DNA from: JBKQHQ01 sp052148715
GTDB taxonomy: Bacteria; Pseudomonadota; Alphaproteobacteria; Rhizobiales; Xanthobacteraceae
Length of the DNA: 64,000 nucleotides
Assembly: GCA_052148715.1 (NCBI GenBank)
Contig: JBKQHQ010000021.1
Location: forward strand, 1 to 64,000
Direction: 5' to 3'
The notes below the pieces were generated by a model. The model made no database searches, was not told the DNA's origin, and saw nothing but the letters and a program-made list of their open reading frames with translations. Positions within the stretch are counted from its first letter, which is position 1. Every line of letters starts with the position of its first letter. The translations under genes were made by a program, and so were the position numbers. This document shows, one piece after another, positions 7,610 to 15,768 of the stretch.

Positions 7610-8371
7610 TCAGATGCCGACGATCGCCTGACCGCCGTTCGGGCTGATGTTCTGACCCGTCAGCGCGTCGGTTTCCCGGCTCGCCAGCCATGCCACCGCG
7701 TAGGAAATCTCCTCCGGCCGCACCGAACGACCAAGCGCCATGCCCGAGACGATTTCCTGGAAGTGCTCGGGTGTGAGATCGCCGCGGGTCATCGGCGTTT
7801 CCACGAGGCCGGGAGAGACGGTGTTGACGGTGATGCCGAAGGATGCGAGCTCGCGCGCCCAGGCGCGCGTGAGCGCGGTGAGCGCGCCCTTGGCGCCGGT
7901 GTAATGGCTCATCGCCGGCGAGCCGCTCATGGCGAAGGCCGACCCCGTATTGATGATCCGGCCGAATCTGCGCTTTTTCATCCCCGGTACGACCGCCTGG
8001 GCGGCGAAGAACGCGCCCTTGACGTGCGTATCGAAGAGACTGTCAAAGAACGCTTCGTCGACCTCCTCGATATGCGCATGCATGCCGCTGATGCCGGCGT
8101 TGTTGACGAGCACATCGACCTTGCCGAACTCGGCCTCCGCGGAGGCCACGGCCGCCTTCACCTCGGCAACGACGCGATTGTCGGCCTTGAGGCAAAGCGC
8201 CTCGATCCCGTCGCGGGCCAGCGCGCCTTTGGCCTGATCGAGATTCTCTTGCTTGAAATCGGTAATGGCCACCTTTGCGCCGCGCTCCCCAAGCACCCGC
8301 GCGTGCGACAGGCCGAGCCCGGTGCCTCCTCCCGTGATGAAAGCCGCATAGCCCTCGAGGCTCTTCGACAT
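7610..8371 (-). CDS. SDR family NAD(P)-dependent oxidoreductase
   Basis: A 253-residue short-chain dehydrogenase. The cofactor motif TGGGTGLG is at 13-20, NNAG at 90-93, the catalytic Ser is probably Ser144 in NTGSAFA, and YxxxK is Tyr157-Lys161. Asp near the end of the second strand (ITDF) hints at NAD preference. The start at 8371 gives MSKSLEGYAAFITGG; an upstream in-frame ATG at 8458 would add an Arg-rich stretch that does not look like protein. There is no obvious partner in the neighbourhood. Substrate unknown. Confidence 0.9.
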   Translation of the reverse strand: MSKSLEGYAAFITGGGTGLGLSHARVLGERGAKVAITDFKQENLDQAKGALARDGIEALCLKADNRVVAEVKAAVASAEAEFGKVDVLVNNAGISGMHAHIEEVDEAFFDSLFDTHVKGAFFAAQAVVPGMKKRRFGRIINTGSAFAMSGSPAMSHYTGAKGALTALTRAWARELASFGITVNTVSPGLVETPMTRGDLTPEHFQEIVSGMALGRSVRPEEISYAVAWLASRETDALTGQNISPNGGQAIVGI

Positions 8372-8562
8372 CGAGATTCCCCCATTCAACCGACGTTCTT
8401 GAAATGGACTTCCGGAGCGGCGGGACGCTAGCAGAGGGCGGGATTCCCGGAAAGCCACGGGCGTGCGCCGCAGCGCCCGAATGGCGCGCTGCGTCCGATG
8501 GATGGTGGCGGCCGCGAGTCAAAATTTGACAGCATAATCGTTTGGCGTCTGAAATCATTCCC

Positions 8563-9144
8563 ATGGCAAGATCAGAGCGCCTCCTTGAGCTGCTTCAAGC
8601 GTTGCGCCGCCGTCGCCAACCGGTGAGCGGCCGAGCGCTGACGGTCGAGCTCGGCATCAGCATCCGCACCCTCTACCGGGACATCGCCACCTTGCAGTCG
8701 CAGGGGGCGCAGATCGAGGGCGAACCGGGGCTCGGCTACGTCTTGCGGCCGGGCTACTTATTGCCGCCGCTGATGTTTTCGGAAGATGAAATAGAAGCGC
8801 TTGTCCTGGGGTCTCGTTGGGTCGCCGGCCGAGGAGACGATCGGCTCGGCGCGGCGGCGCGCAACGCGCTGGCAAAAGTCGCCGCCGTGTTGCCGGACGA
8901 TTTGCGCGCGGCTCTCAATGCGTCGGCGCTGCTCGTCGGCCGTGGCGAGCCTCTCCCCACCGAAGCAATCGATCTCGCGGTCGTCCGAAGATCGATCCGC
9001 GCCGAGCACAAGCTCGGCATCTGTGGTCGCGGCACACGGTCGAGCCCGCCCCGGCCGCCTCAGGCAGCGACGCGGAACTCGTCTTCATGGTCGAGGCCAC
9101 CGCCGTCGATACGACCCATGCCGATTGGAGCGGGCGCGGTCTGA
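8563..9144 (+). pseudogene. YafY-like HTH (WYL-type) regulator, C-terminus lost by deletion fusion
   Basis: The N-terminal HTH_11 domain is intact (residues 1-65: LLELLQALRRRRQPVSGRAL, then LGISIRTLYRDIATLQSQGA), followed by the start of the usual linker region (LPPLMFSEDEIEALVLGSRWV, RNALAKVAAVLPDDL). Recognisable sequence ends at RAEHKLGI, near 9021. The rest is a Ser/Pro/Arg-rich out-of-frame tail, and the WYL-type effector domain is missing. Immediately downstream, in another frame, is only the C-terminal part of a VOC protein. The simplest reading is one deletion that removed the end of the regulator and the start of the VOC gene. The start is the ATG at 8563. The product may still bind DNA but would lack ligand control. 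Confidence 0.75.
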
Positions 9145-9245
9145 CGATCCTACAGAGGCCGACCGATATGGATTTCGGTCGCACCTTCCTCGCCATCGAT
9201 CCCGATGGTCATCGCCTTCGCGTCTTCGCTCCGGCCCGGTCATGA
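9025..9245 (+). pseudogene. VOC (glyoxalase-like) protein remnant, N-terminus deleted
   Basis: About 70 residues of a VOC protein C-terminus are readable: SRHTVEPAPAASGSDAELVF, VDTTHADWSGRGLTILQRP, then MDFGRTFLAIDPDGHRLRVF. The expected N-terminal half and a start codon are absent, because the frame upstream belongs to the truncated regulator. The stop overlaps the ATG of the next gene (ATGA at 9242-9245), preserving the old operon structure. The left edge given here is approximate. Confidence 0.72.
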
Positions 9246-9734
9246 GCCGAAACTGGGTCGCCGTCGCATCGGCCGAACACGTGCGACGCGGTCGCGCGGC
9301 CGGCTTCATGCAAGTATGCCATGGCAAGCCGGCGCCGCTGCACCGCATCAAACCGGGCGACCATGTGGTCTACTACTCGCCAACGACCGCGTTCGGCGGC
9401 AAGGACCGGCTGCAGGCGTTCACCGCCATCGGCATTGTCGGAGACAGCGAGCCCTACGCTTTGAACATGGGCGGCGGCGTCCGCCCGTTCCGTCGAAATG
9501 TGGCGTGGCTCGAAGCAAGAGAAACACCGATCAAGCCTCTGCTCGATGCGTTAACTTTCTCGGCCGGAAACCCGCACTGGGGTTATCAGCTCCGGTTTGG
9601 GCATCTTCGCGATCAGCGAACACGATTGCCGGTTGATCGCAGACGCCATGCAGGCTCGGCTCGACGATTCTCTTGATCAGCTAGGCCGCACACCGCACCC
9701 GCTGATAAAGGGCCGCCGCACTGTCGGCCGATGA
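9242..9734 (+). pseudogene. EVE domain protein with a frameshift near 9602
   Basis: EVE (PUA-like) domain proteins bind modified nucleic acid bases. The reading frame from ATG 9242 matches the fold (NWVAVASAEHVRRGRAAGFM, then KPGDHVVYYSPTTAFGGKD, LQAFTAIGIVGD, then HWGYQLRFG). After RFG at about 9601 the frame drifts into Arg-rich sequence and stops at 9676. Skipping one base there restores the expected ending IFAISEHDCRLIADAMQARL and runs to a TGA at 9732-9734. So this is a one-base insertion or a sequencing error. It is the last gene of a regulator-VOC-EVE operon whose first two members are also broken. Confidence 0.75.
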
Positions 9735-9747
9735 GGCGGGAAGCCCC

Positions 9748-10359
9748 TCAACGATCGGCGAACGCCAGCTTGGTGCCGAGCGCGGCAAACGCGCCGGCGA
9801 AGGTGCGGCGCATCCATGTCAACACGCGCGGACGCGAGATCACGTGGTCGCGAATCGATGCGGCAAACAGCCCATAGCCGACGAATACCACAAAAGTCAT
9901 CAGCATGAAGACAGCGCTCAACACCAGCATACGCGACAGCGGATCGGCCTCGTCTGAGCGCACGAACTGGGGCAGGAATGCGAGAAAGAAAATCGACAGC
10001 TTCGGATTGAGGATGTTGATCAGGATGGCCGTGACGGTCACCTGCGCGGCCGAGCGAGTACCGACCTCCTTCTCCACCTTCAGCGCGCCATGCTCGCGCA
10101 GTGCGTTCCAAGCCATGTAGAGAAGGTAGGCAACGCCCAGATATTTGAACGTCTGGAAGGCGAGCCCGCTGGTGTGCAAGAGCGCCGCCAGTCCCATGAT
10201 CGCTGCGGCCATGTGCGGGACGATGCCGATCGTGCAGCCGAATGCAGCCACGACGCTCGCGCGGAATCCACGCGAGAGGCCTGCCGCCAGCGTGTAGAGA
10301 ACGCCGGTGCCGGGCGAGACGATGACGATGAACGACGTGATCAGAAATTCGACGCTCAC
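9748..10359 (-). CDS. LysE/RhtB family translocator
   Basis: A 203-residue inner-membrane exporter with about six hydrophobic segments. It starts MSVEFLITSFIVIVSPGTGV, and the SPG motif after the first helix is a family signature; ILINILNPKLSIFFLAFLPQ in the middle is the other conserved block. Family members export amino acids or related metabolites such as homoserine lactone and threonine. It lies on the opposite strand to its neighbours and has no regulator beside it. Substrate unknown. Confidence 0.92.
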   Translation of the reverse strand: MSVEFLITSFIVIVSPGTGVLYTLAAGLSRGFRASVVAAFGCTIGIVPHMAAAIMGLAALLHTSGLAFQTFKYLGVAYLLYMAWNALREHGALKVEKEVGTRSAAQVTVTAILINILNPKLSIFFLAFLPQFVRSDEADPLSRMLVLSAVFMLMTFVVFVGYGLFAASIRDHVISRPRVLTWMRRTFAGAFAALGTKLAFADR

Positions 10360-10508
10360 GGCAGCGCTCCTATCAGAGGGATCAACGGTGCAGGCAACAG
10401 GATGTCCCCACTTGGCGTGGCTGACAAGGGAAAATCATGCAACATCGAACTCCGGGCGGTCGCTATCGATAGACGGCCTGACCTTCTGCCGAGCGGCAGA
10501 CGCCAGAG

Positions 10509-11765
10509 ATGTCGAGTGAGAATCTTATTATGACCAGGAAAGCACTCCGCATTCTGCTGAGCGAAGGCTCCAGCTTGTCGGCGCGGGAGGCCGTCACGGC
10601 TCTGGGACTTGCGGGGTTTCGCGTCGAGCTCGTTTCCAGCGATCCAATGTGCCTGGCGCGTTTTTCGCGTTTCGTCGACCGTGTCCACCGCGCGCCGCCG
10701 TCCGGAAGCGATCCGGACGGCTATCTCGCGGCCGTGCTCGAGGTCGTCGCACGACGCTCGATCGACGTGTTGATGCCGGTGCACGAACAGGCATACCTTT
10801 TGGCCGCTGCGCGCAAGCGCCTGCCCCAAGAGCTTGGCCTCGCCCTGGCCGATTTCGCGGCTTTCGAGCAGGTGCAGAGCAAGGCGGCCTTGGCAACGCT
10901 ACTGAGGCGCCTGGATATACCGCAACCGGCGACAGAGATCGTGCATTCGGCGCGAGACTTTGCGAGCGAGCGCCCTTTTCCATTCTTCGTCAAGGCCGCC
11001 TTCGGCACGGCGAGCGCCGGCGTCTGGCGCGTCGACGACTCCGCGCGGAGGGACGCGCTCTCAAGCGAATTGCAGCATCGCGGCGCGTTTGCGGAGGGCG
11101 TCGTGGTCCAGGCTGCCGCGAATGGGCCGCTCGAACGGACCCAGGCGGTGTTCGACAACGGTCGCCTCGTCGCCAACCATATCTACCGTCAGATCGCGGA
11201 CGGACCGGGCGGCGGCGACGTCCTCAAGGCAAGCGTGCGGCGACCCGCGGCGCGCGCCTTTGTCGAAACGATCGGTGCTGCGCTCGATTGGCACGGCGCT
11301 CTGTCTTTCGACTACATTCTCGATGCCGAGACGAACAGACCGTTGTTCTTCGACGCCAATCCGCGTCTCGTCGAGCCCATGAACGCCTGGTTCAGCGGCG
11401 TCGATCTTACAGGCGTCCTTTTGCGCGTCTCGCTCGGCGAGACACCCCCAGTCGAGCCCGACGGGCGCGAGGGCGTCGTCACGAGGCTCGGATTGATGGG
11501 ATTGATGGACGCGGCCCGGAGGCGAGGCCGGCGTTGCGATGTGTTGCGTGAATTGACCCTGCTTGCATGCGGCGCGGGCCGCTATCGAGGCACGGTCGAA
11601 GAATTGGTCCCGCTGGCGGTGGACCCTTTCGGAGTCGTCCCACTCGGTATTATCCTCGGGACGCTGATCATCGCGCCGTCGTCGGCCTCCGGCCTCTCGC
11701 GCCACACCATCGAGAGCTACAGTCTCACGCCGGTTGCGATCGAACGGCTGCGGACATGGGTATAG
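10509..11765 (+). CDS. ATP-grasp domain protein (carboxylate-amine ligase-like)
   Basis: A 418-residue protein with a pre-ATP-grasp Rossmann-like half (LLSEGSSLSAREAVTALGLA, VLMPVHEQAYLLAAA) and an ATP-grasp domain: FPFFVKAAFGTASAGVWRV as the nucleotide loop, GALSFDYILDAETNRPLFFD then NPRLVEPMN as the metal-binding end. Asp-Ala-Asn-Pro-Arg fits the family's terminal Mg site. The C-terminal 80 residues include hydrophobic LGIILGTLIIAP and may touch the membrane. ATG 10530 (MTRKALRILL) is an alternative start. Such enzymes join a carboxylate to an amine through an acyl phosphate. No peptide or pathway partner is adjacent, so the substrate is unknown. Confidence 0.85.
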   Translation: MSSENLIMTRKALRILLSEGSSLSAREAVTALGLAGFRVELVSSDPMCLARFSRFVDRVHRAPPSGSDPDGYLAAVLEVVARRSIDVLMPVHEQAYLLAAARKRLPQELGLALADFAAFEQVQSKAALATLLRRLDIPQPATEIVHSARDFASERPFPFFVKAAFGTASAGVWRVDDSARRDALSSELQHRGAFAEGVVVQAAANGPLERTQAVFDNGRLVANHIYRQIADGPGGGDVLKASVRRPAARAFVETIGAALDWHGALSFDYILDAETNRPLFFDANPRLVEPMNAWFSGVDLTGVLLRVSLGETPPVEPDGREGVVTRLGLMGLMDAARRRGRRCDVLRELTLLACGAGRYRGTVEELVPLAVDPFGVVPLGIILGTLIIAPSSASGLSRHTIESYSLTPVAIERLRTWV

Positions 11766-11819
11766 GTGGCACGACCGTGGGAGCCGCAAGTGCCTAGATG
11801 ACCGCCGGGATCCGGCACA

Positions 11820-12241
11820 TCACTTCGGCGCCTCGGTCGTCCATGTCCACGCGAGATTTGTCTCGCTCACGTGCTGGGCCTTCTTCATCGCTTGGGGCGT
11901 TATTTTATCGAACGCGTTTCCCCTGTCGTCGGTGACCTGAACCGCCGCAACGATATGGAGCCATTATCGCCGAAGCCGCAGATATACGGCGACACGCGAG
12001 AGCCGCCGAGATGCTCCCACTTCCCGGGGAAGCGCATACCGTCACAGATAATGTCCTCCGGCGTCTTGTTCAGTTTTGCGGCCGCCTCGCGGATCTCGCG
12101 TTTCAGCTCCGGCTGCTTGTCGATGAGCGGCATGATTTCGTCGAGAGGCAGGCTGCCACCTTGGCCGAGCTTGCTGGTATCGAACGCCATCACCGGGCTA
12201 GCGAGCAGCAATGACCCTATGAAAACAGTACTGCGCGCCAT
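11820..12241 (-). pseudogene. Small secreted conserved protein with a frameshift at about 11964
   Basis: The gene starts at 12241 with a good ribosome site (GGAG 6 bases upstream) and a signal peptide (MARSTVFIGSLLLASPVMAF). The mature part begins DTSKLGQGGSLPLDEIMPLI, and CDGMRFPGKWEHLGG follows. After ICGFGD the frame breaks. Adding one base at 11964-11965 restores WLHIVAAVQVTDDRGNAF, then DKITPQAMKKAQHVSE and NLAWTWTTEAP, ending at a TGA at 11820-11822. The restored protein is about 140 residues, secreted, with two Cys. The role is unknown. It is either a pseudogene or a one-base sequencing error. Confidence 0.75.
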
Positions 12242-12484
12242 CGTGGCTCCTGTTTCGGAACTTCTCCTCGTGGACGATGCTCCATCCCCGCCAAGCGATC
12301 AGCCGCCGGCGTGGTTCGCGACATCGCCCGCGCCAACTCAAGGGGAAAAGCGCCCTTCACTGAGCACCGGCGGAAGACCGCCGCGGGTGCCGCACGCCCA
12401 TCATGAGGAACTAAGGGCCTATAGATCTGTCGCCAAGGCGCGCGATGTCTAGAACACACACCATCAATTAGGCGCGAGCCGTCC

Positions 12485-12592
12485 TCAGCTCCTGCGCACG
12501 GGTCCTGACTTTGTGAACGGGACGAAATGGTTCAAGCACAAAGCCAGCCCGAAGCTCAGCAGGAGACTGGCAAGCAACGCCCCGACACCCAT
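12485..12592 (-). CDS. Putative 35-residue single-span membrane protein
   Basis: A short frame with a strong ribosome site: AAGGAG ends 8 bases before the ATG at 12592. The product starts MGVGALLASLLLSFGLALCL, one clear membrane helix, followed by a short polar tail with Lys and three Arg. Length, helix and Shine-Dalgarno fit a small membrane protein. I do not recognise a family. It lies in an otherwise empty stretch downstream of the ABC exporter and upstream of the frameshifted secreted gene, on the same strand. Confidence 0.45.
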   Translation of the reverse strand: MGVGALLASLLLSFGLALCLNHFVPFTKSGPVRRS

Positions 12593-12866
12593 GACCTGCA
12601 CTCCTTCGCACCGACCCGAATGCGCGCCAAACCATCGAGTTTTGTCTCAACATCGCGCTGTAGAAATTCGTACTCAGTTCATCGAGTCAGAGCAAGGAGG
12701 CTGCAGTAACTGTTCACCTCGGTTTGGTCGCGATTGGCTATTTTCGGTATTTTGATACCTAAAATGTGTGACATGTGAGCCACGCCCGGATTCAGATTTG
12801 TTTGAGGCGCCAAACCGCCTTAGGCGCCGCCGGCCAAAGGCCGCGGCGGAGCCGACCAATCTGTCG
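12593..12866. other. Intergenic stretch with one small palindrome
   Basis: There is no convincing coding sequence here. The only notable structure is GGTAT-TTTG-ATACC at 12746-12759, flanked by T-rich and A-rich sequence (TTTTC before, TAAAA after). It could be an operator for the small membrane protein gene downstream, or part of the exporter operon terminator. No GC-rich stem with a T-run was seen. Confidence 0.4.
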
Positions 12867-13907
12867 TCACGGCGCGGCTTCACGGCGGAAATACACATCC
12901 GCTTTCATGCCGACCGCCAGCGGACCGGGCTCGGTCAGATCGACCAAAACCTCAACGACGTTGACGTCGGAGAGGTTGCGCGACCCGCGCGCGTTGATGC
13001 GCCCCGGCTGGACCATGGGGCCGATGGCCGAGACTTTGCCCGCGAATTCGCGTCCACGGATGGCTTCGGCGCGCACCACTGCCGGTTGGCCAATCTTGAC
13101 CTCCCCGAAGTCATGCTCATCCAATTCCGCGCGCACGCGCAGCGACGAGACATCGCCGAGCAGGACAAGCGGCTGCGGCGCGGACGGAGACGCCAACTCG
13201 CCTGGCTTGGCATTGACCAGCAGCACGGTGCCGGCGATCGGCGCGCGGATCGTCATCTTGTCCAAGGCGGCTTCGGCGATCGCCAATTCCGTGCGCCCGA
13301 CGTTGAGTTGGCCTTCCGTCTGACTTGGCAACGGCGCATCGGCCTCCACTTTGCGCAACTCGGCCCGCTGTTGCTTGAGACGGTTTTGCGTCCGCGACAG
13401 CGCGCCGCGCGCGGCCTCGAGTTCGGCCTGCGAACCGCCGCCGGCCCGCGTTGCCGCCGCCGCCCGGTCGAGGGCGGATCGCGCCTCCAGGACCGCTGCC
13501 TCGGCATCCGCCACCGCATCCTCCGCCTTACGCCGGTCGGCCGCCCGGCTCGAAGCGGATTGGTCGTTGCGCGCCCGCTTGCGCATGGCGACCTGCGCCT
13601 CCGCAGAGCCCAGACGCGCCCGGGCTTCATCGTCATCGAGGCGCACGAGCGCCTCGCCGGCGAATACCGTGTCGTTGGGCTTGACCAGGACTTCGCTGAT
13701 CACGCCGATCACGGGCGCCGCGACATTGATCTCCCCCGACCGCGGCTCGACCTGGCCCGGCGCCACCGCTTGCCAGCGTTTCTCGTCCTCGGTTCCTGCC
13801 GCCCGCGCCGCATCTTGTGCGAAAATCCTCGGCGCGCGCGTCGCGATCATGGCGGCTACGCCCACCAGACATACGGCACTCCAGAAAAACAGCTTCCGCT
13901 TAGGCAT
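12867..13907 (-). CDS. HlyD/DevB-like membrane fusion protein of an ABC exporter
   Basis: A 346-residue periplasmic adaptor. The ATG at 13907 gives MPKRKLFFWSAVCLVGVAAM, a membrane anchor. Then come a first lipoyl half (INVAAPVIGVISEVLVKPND), a long Ala/Arg/Glu-rich coiled coil (about residues 95-190) and a second lipoyl half (MTIRAPIAGTVLLVNAKPGE), followed by a beta-barrel (VRAELDEHDFGEVKIGQPAV). It starts 2 bases after the stop of the ATPase gene, in the order permease, ATPase, adaptor. This matches DevBCA-type exporters, which push glycolipids or other molecules through the envelope together with a TolC-like channel. No TolC gene is seen here. Confidence 0.88.
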   Translation of the reverse strand: MPKRKLFFWSAVCLVGVAAMIATRAPRIFAQDAARAAGTEDEKRWQAVAPGQVEPRSGEINVAAPVIGVISEVLVKPNDTVFAGEALVRLDDDEARARLGSAEAQVAMRKRARNDQSASSRAADRRKAEDAVADAEAAVLEARSALDRAAAATRAGGGSQAELEAARGALSRTQNRLKQQRAELRKVEADAPLPSQTEGQLNVGRTELAIAEAALDKMTIRAPIAGTVLLVNAKPGELASPSAPQPLVLLGDVSSLRVRAELDEHDFGEVKIGQPAVVRAEAIRGREFAGKVSAIGPMVQPGRINARGSRNLSDVNVVEVLVDLTEPGPLAVGMKADVYFRREAAP

Positions 13908-13909
13908 GA

Positions 13910-14638
13910 TCAACCCCCAATTCTAGCGCTTGTTGCGTCGATCGGCGTGCCGCGCCGCTCCTCGCCGACGATGCGTCCGTCCTCGATGCGAATGATGCGA
14001 TTAGCAAATGGCAGGATCCGGGGGTCGTGCGTCACGACCAAGACCCCACGCGATGGATCCTTGGCGATCTGAGCCATCACCGTCATGATGGCGTGACCAT
14101 TCTCGCTATCCAGCGCCGCCGTCGGCTCGTCGGCGAGGATCGCCGAAGCATCTCCCACGATGGCACGGGCGATCGCCACGCGTTGTTGCTCGCCGCCGCT
14201 CAACTCGCGCGGAAAGGCTTTCGTCTTGTGGGCGAGGCCAACGGCAACGAGCGCCTCTTTCGCCTTGATGATCGACGGCTTCGGGCGCTCACCGCGCACG
14301 TCCAAGACGAGCCGGACATTGTCGAGGGCCGTCAGCGTCGGAAACAGATGGTAGGATTGAAAGACAAACCCGATGTGCTCGCGTCTCAGCTTGGCCAGAT
14401 CCTCCGGTCCCGCACCCACCGTGGAATGGCCGCGGACTCGGATCGTCCCGCGGGTCGGCGACAGCATGCACCCGAGCACGGAGAGGAGCGTGGTCTTGCC
14501 GCTGCCGGACGGTCCCATGAGCAGCGTCAATTCACCGCTCGTCACTGCCAAGCTCACGCCCTTGAGCGCTTGCACTTGACCCGCTCCATTGCCGAGGAAT
14601 TTCACCACGTCGCTGGCCTCGATCACGGGCCCGGTCAT
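13910..14638 (-). CDS. ABC exporter ATP-binding protein (DevA/LolD/MacB-like)
   Basis: A 242-residue ATPase. Walker A GPSGSGKTT is at about 42-50, the signature is LSGGEQQRVAIARAI, and Walker B is AILADEPTAALD. LGCMLSPTRGTIRV is typical of the MacB/LolD group. The ATG at 14638 overlaps the stop of the permease gene by 4 bases (14635-14638), so translation is coupled. It drives the FtsX-type permease at 14635-15768 and works with the adaptor at 12867-13907. Confidence 0.92.
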   Translation of the reverse strand: MTGPVIEASDVVKFLGNGAGQVQALKGVSLAVTSGELTLLMGPSGSGKTTLLSVLGCMLSPTRGTIRVRGHSTVGAGPEDLAKLRREHIGFVFQSYHLFPTLTALDNVRLVLDVRGERPKPSIIKAKEALVAVGLAHKTKAFPRELSGGEQQRVAIARAIVGDASAILADEPTAALDSENGHAIMTVMAQIAKDPSRGVLVVTHDPRILPFANRIIRIEDGRIVGEERRGTPIDATSARIGG

Positions 14639-15768
14639 CGCGTGAAGACCATCGCCGGATCGATCCGCATCACTTGCACGATGGCTGCAATTGCCGAGAC
14701 TACGCACATGACCACGGTGAGCAGAAACAGGCCCAAAGTCAGCCCGAGCGGCATGACGATCGGTAACGCCGTCTCGGCCGTCGCATTGACGATCACAAGA
14801 CCGATGCCCGCAGCGATACAAAATCCGACCACGGCGCTGAGCAGCGCCTGGCAGATGATCACCTTGTGAATATACAGCCCGGACGAGCCGATGGCGCGCA
14901 GCGTCGCAAATTCGTTCAGATGATCCTTGGTGCTCGAATAGAGGGTCTGCGCGACGATGACGGTGCCGACGATGATGCCGAGCAAGGCTCCCGCGAATAG
15001 AGCAGCGCCGGCGCCGGTGCCGAACAGCCAGAATGAACGGCTGCGGTCGCGAAACTCGTCAGGCGTCAAGACTTCAGCATCGGAAAGATTTGCCCGCAGC
15101 CGGCTGCGAACGCCTTCGATATTCGCGCCGGGTGAAACATGCGTCAGTAAGTAGGTGACCTTATTCGGCGACATTCCGATATAGGCCCGCGCCCGATCGA
15201 GGGAAGTGAACACATAAGGCGTCGTCGTGAATGAACGGATGCCTTTGGTGATCGCCATCACCTCTACCTTCTTCTCGCGGATTTCCGCTGTGTCGCCGAT
15301 TTTCGCCGCGCCCAACCGCTCGCCGTATGACTGGTCGATCGCCACCGCGTTGGGGACTGCCAGCGCGTCGAGACCGCCGGCGACCAAGTTCCACGGATGC
15401 AATCCCTCGGCCCGCATATCCGAGCCGATGACGAATACCGGCGTCGTTCCGCCGACGGGCCTGCGCCACTGCGCGAAGCCTATCACGACCGGAATCGCCG
15501 CGGCGACACCGTCAACCGCCAGCGCGCGAAATCGCTCCCGCTCATCCAGCAAGGAGGGGTCTTCAAAACACTTCGTGCCGAGCGGCACGATCCACAGGTC
15601 AGTGGGAGCATGATCGATCATCGTCGTCACCATGCGGCCGAAGCTCACGTAGAGGCCCGTCTGTACGGTCACCAGAACGATGGAGAAGACGATACCGACC
15701 ACGGTCGTGACGAACCGAAGCCGATCATGGAACAAATTGCGGGATGCAAGGGTAAATATCAGCGACAT
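14635..15768 (-). CDS. ABC exporter permease (DevC/FtsX-MacB family)
   Basis: A 377-residue permease. The start at 15768 gives MSLIFTLASRNLFHDRLRFV; a further ATG at 15798 would add 10 residues. There is one membrane helix at the N-terminus (VTTVVGIVFSIVLVTVQTGL), a periplasmic domain of about 220 residues, then three C-terminal helices (GTVIVAQTLYSSTKDHLNEF, LLSAVVGFCIAAGIGLVIV, LGLFLLTVVMCVVSAI). STKDHLNEFATLRAIG is the cytoplasmic FtsX-type loop. First gene of the three-gene exporter operon. The exported molecule is unknown. Confidence 0.9.
   Translation of the reverse strand: MSLIFTLASRNLFHDRLRFVTTVVGIVFSIVLVTVQTGLYVSFGRMVTTMIDHAPTDLWIVPLGTKCFEDPSLLDERERFRALAVDGVAAAIPVVIGFAQWRRPVGGTTPVFVIGSDMRAEGLHPWNLVAGGLDALAVPNAVAIDQSYGERLGAAKIGDTAEIREKKVEVMAITKGIRSFTTTPYVFTSLDRARAYIGMSPNKVTYLLTHVSPGANIEGVRSRLRANLSDAEVLTPDEFRDRSRSFWLFGTGAGAALFAGALLGIIVGTVIVAQTLYSSTKDHLNEFATLRAIGSSGLYIHKVIICQALLSAVVGFCIAAGIGLVIVNATAETALPIVMPLGLTLGLFLLTVVMCVVSAIAAIVQVMRIDPAMVFTR

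Noticed and set aside
12768..14072. 434-codon plus-strand frame opposite the HlyD and ATPase genes
   Set aside because: Antisense shadow; the minus-strand exporter genes have Walker motifs and lipoyl halves.
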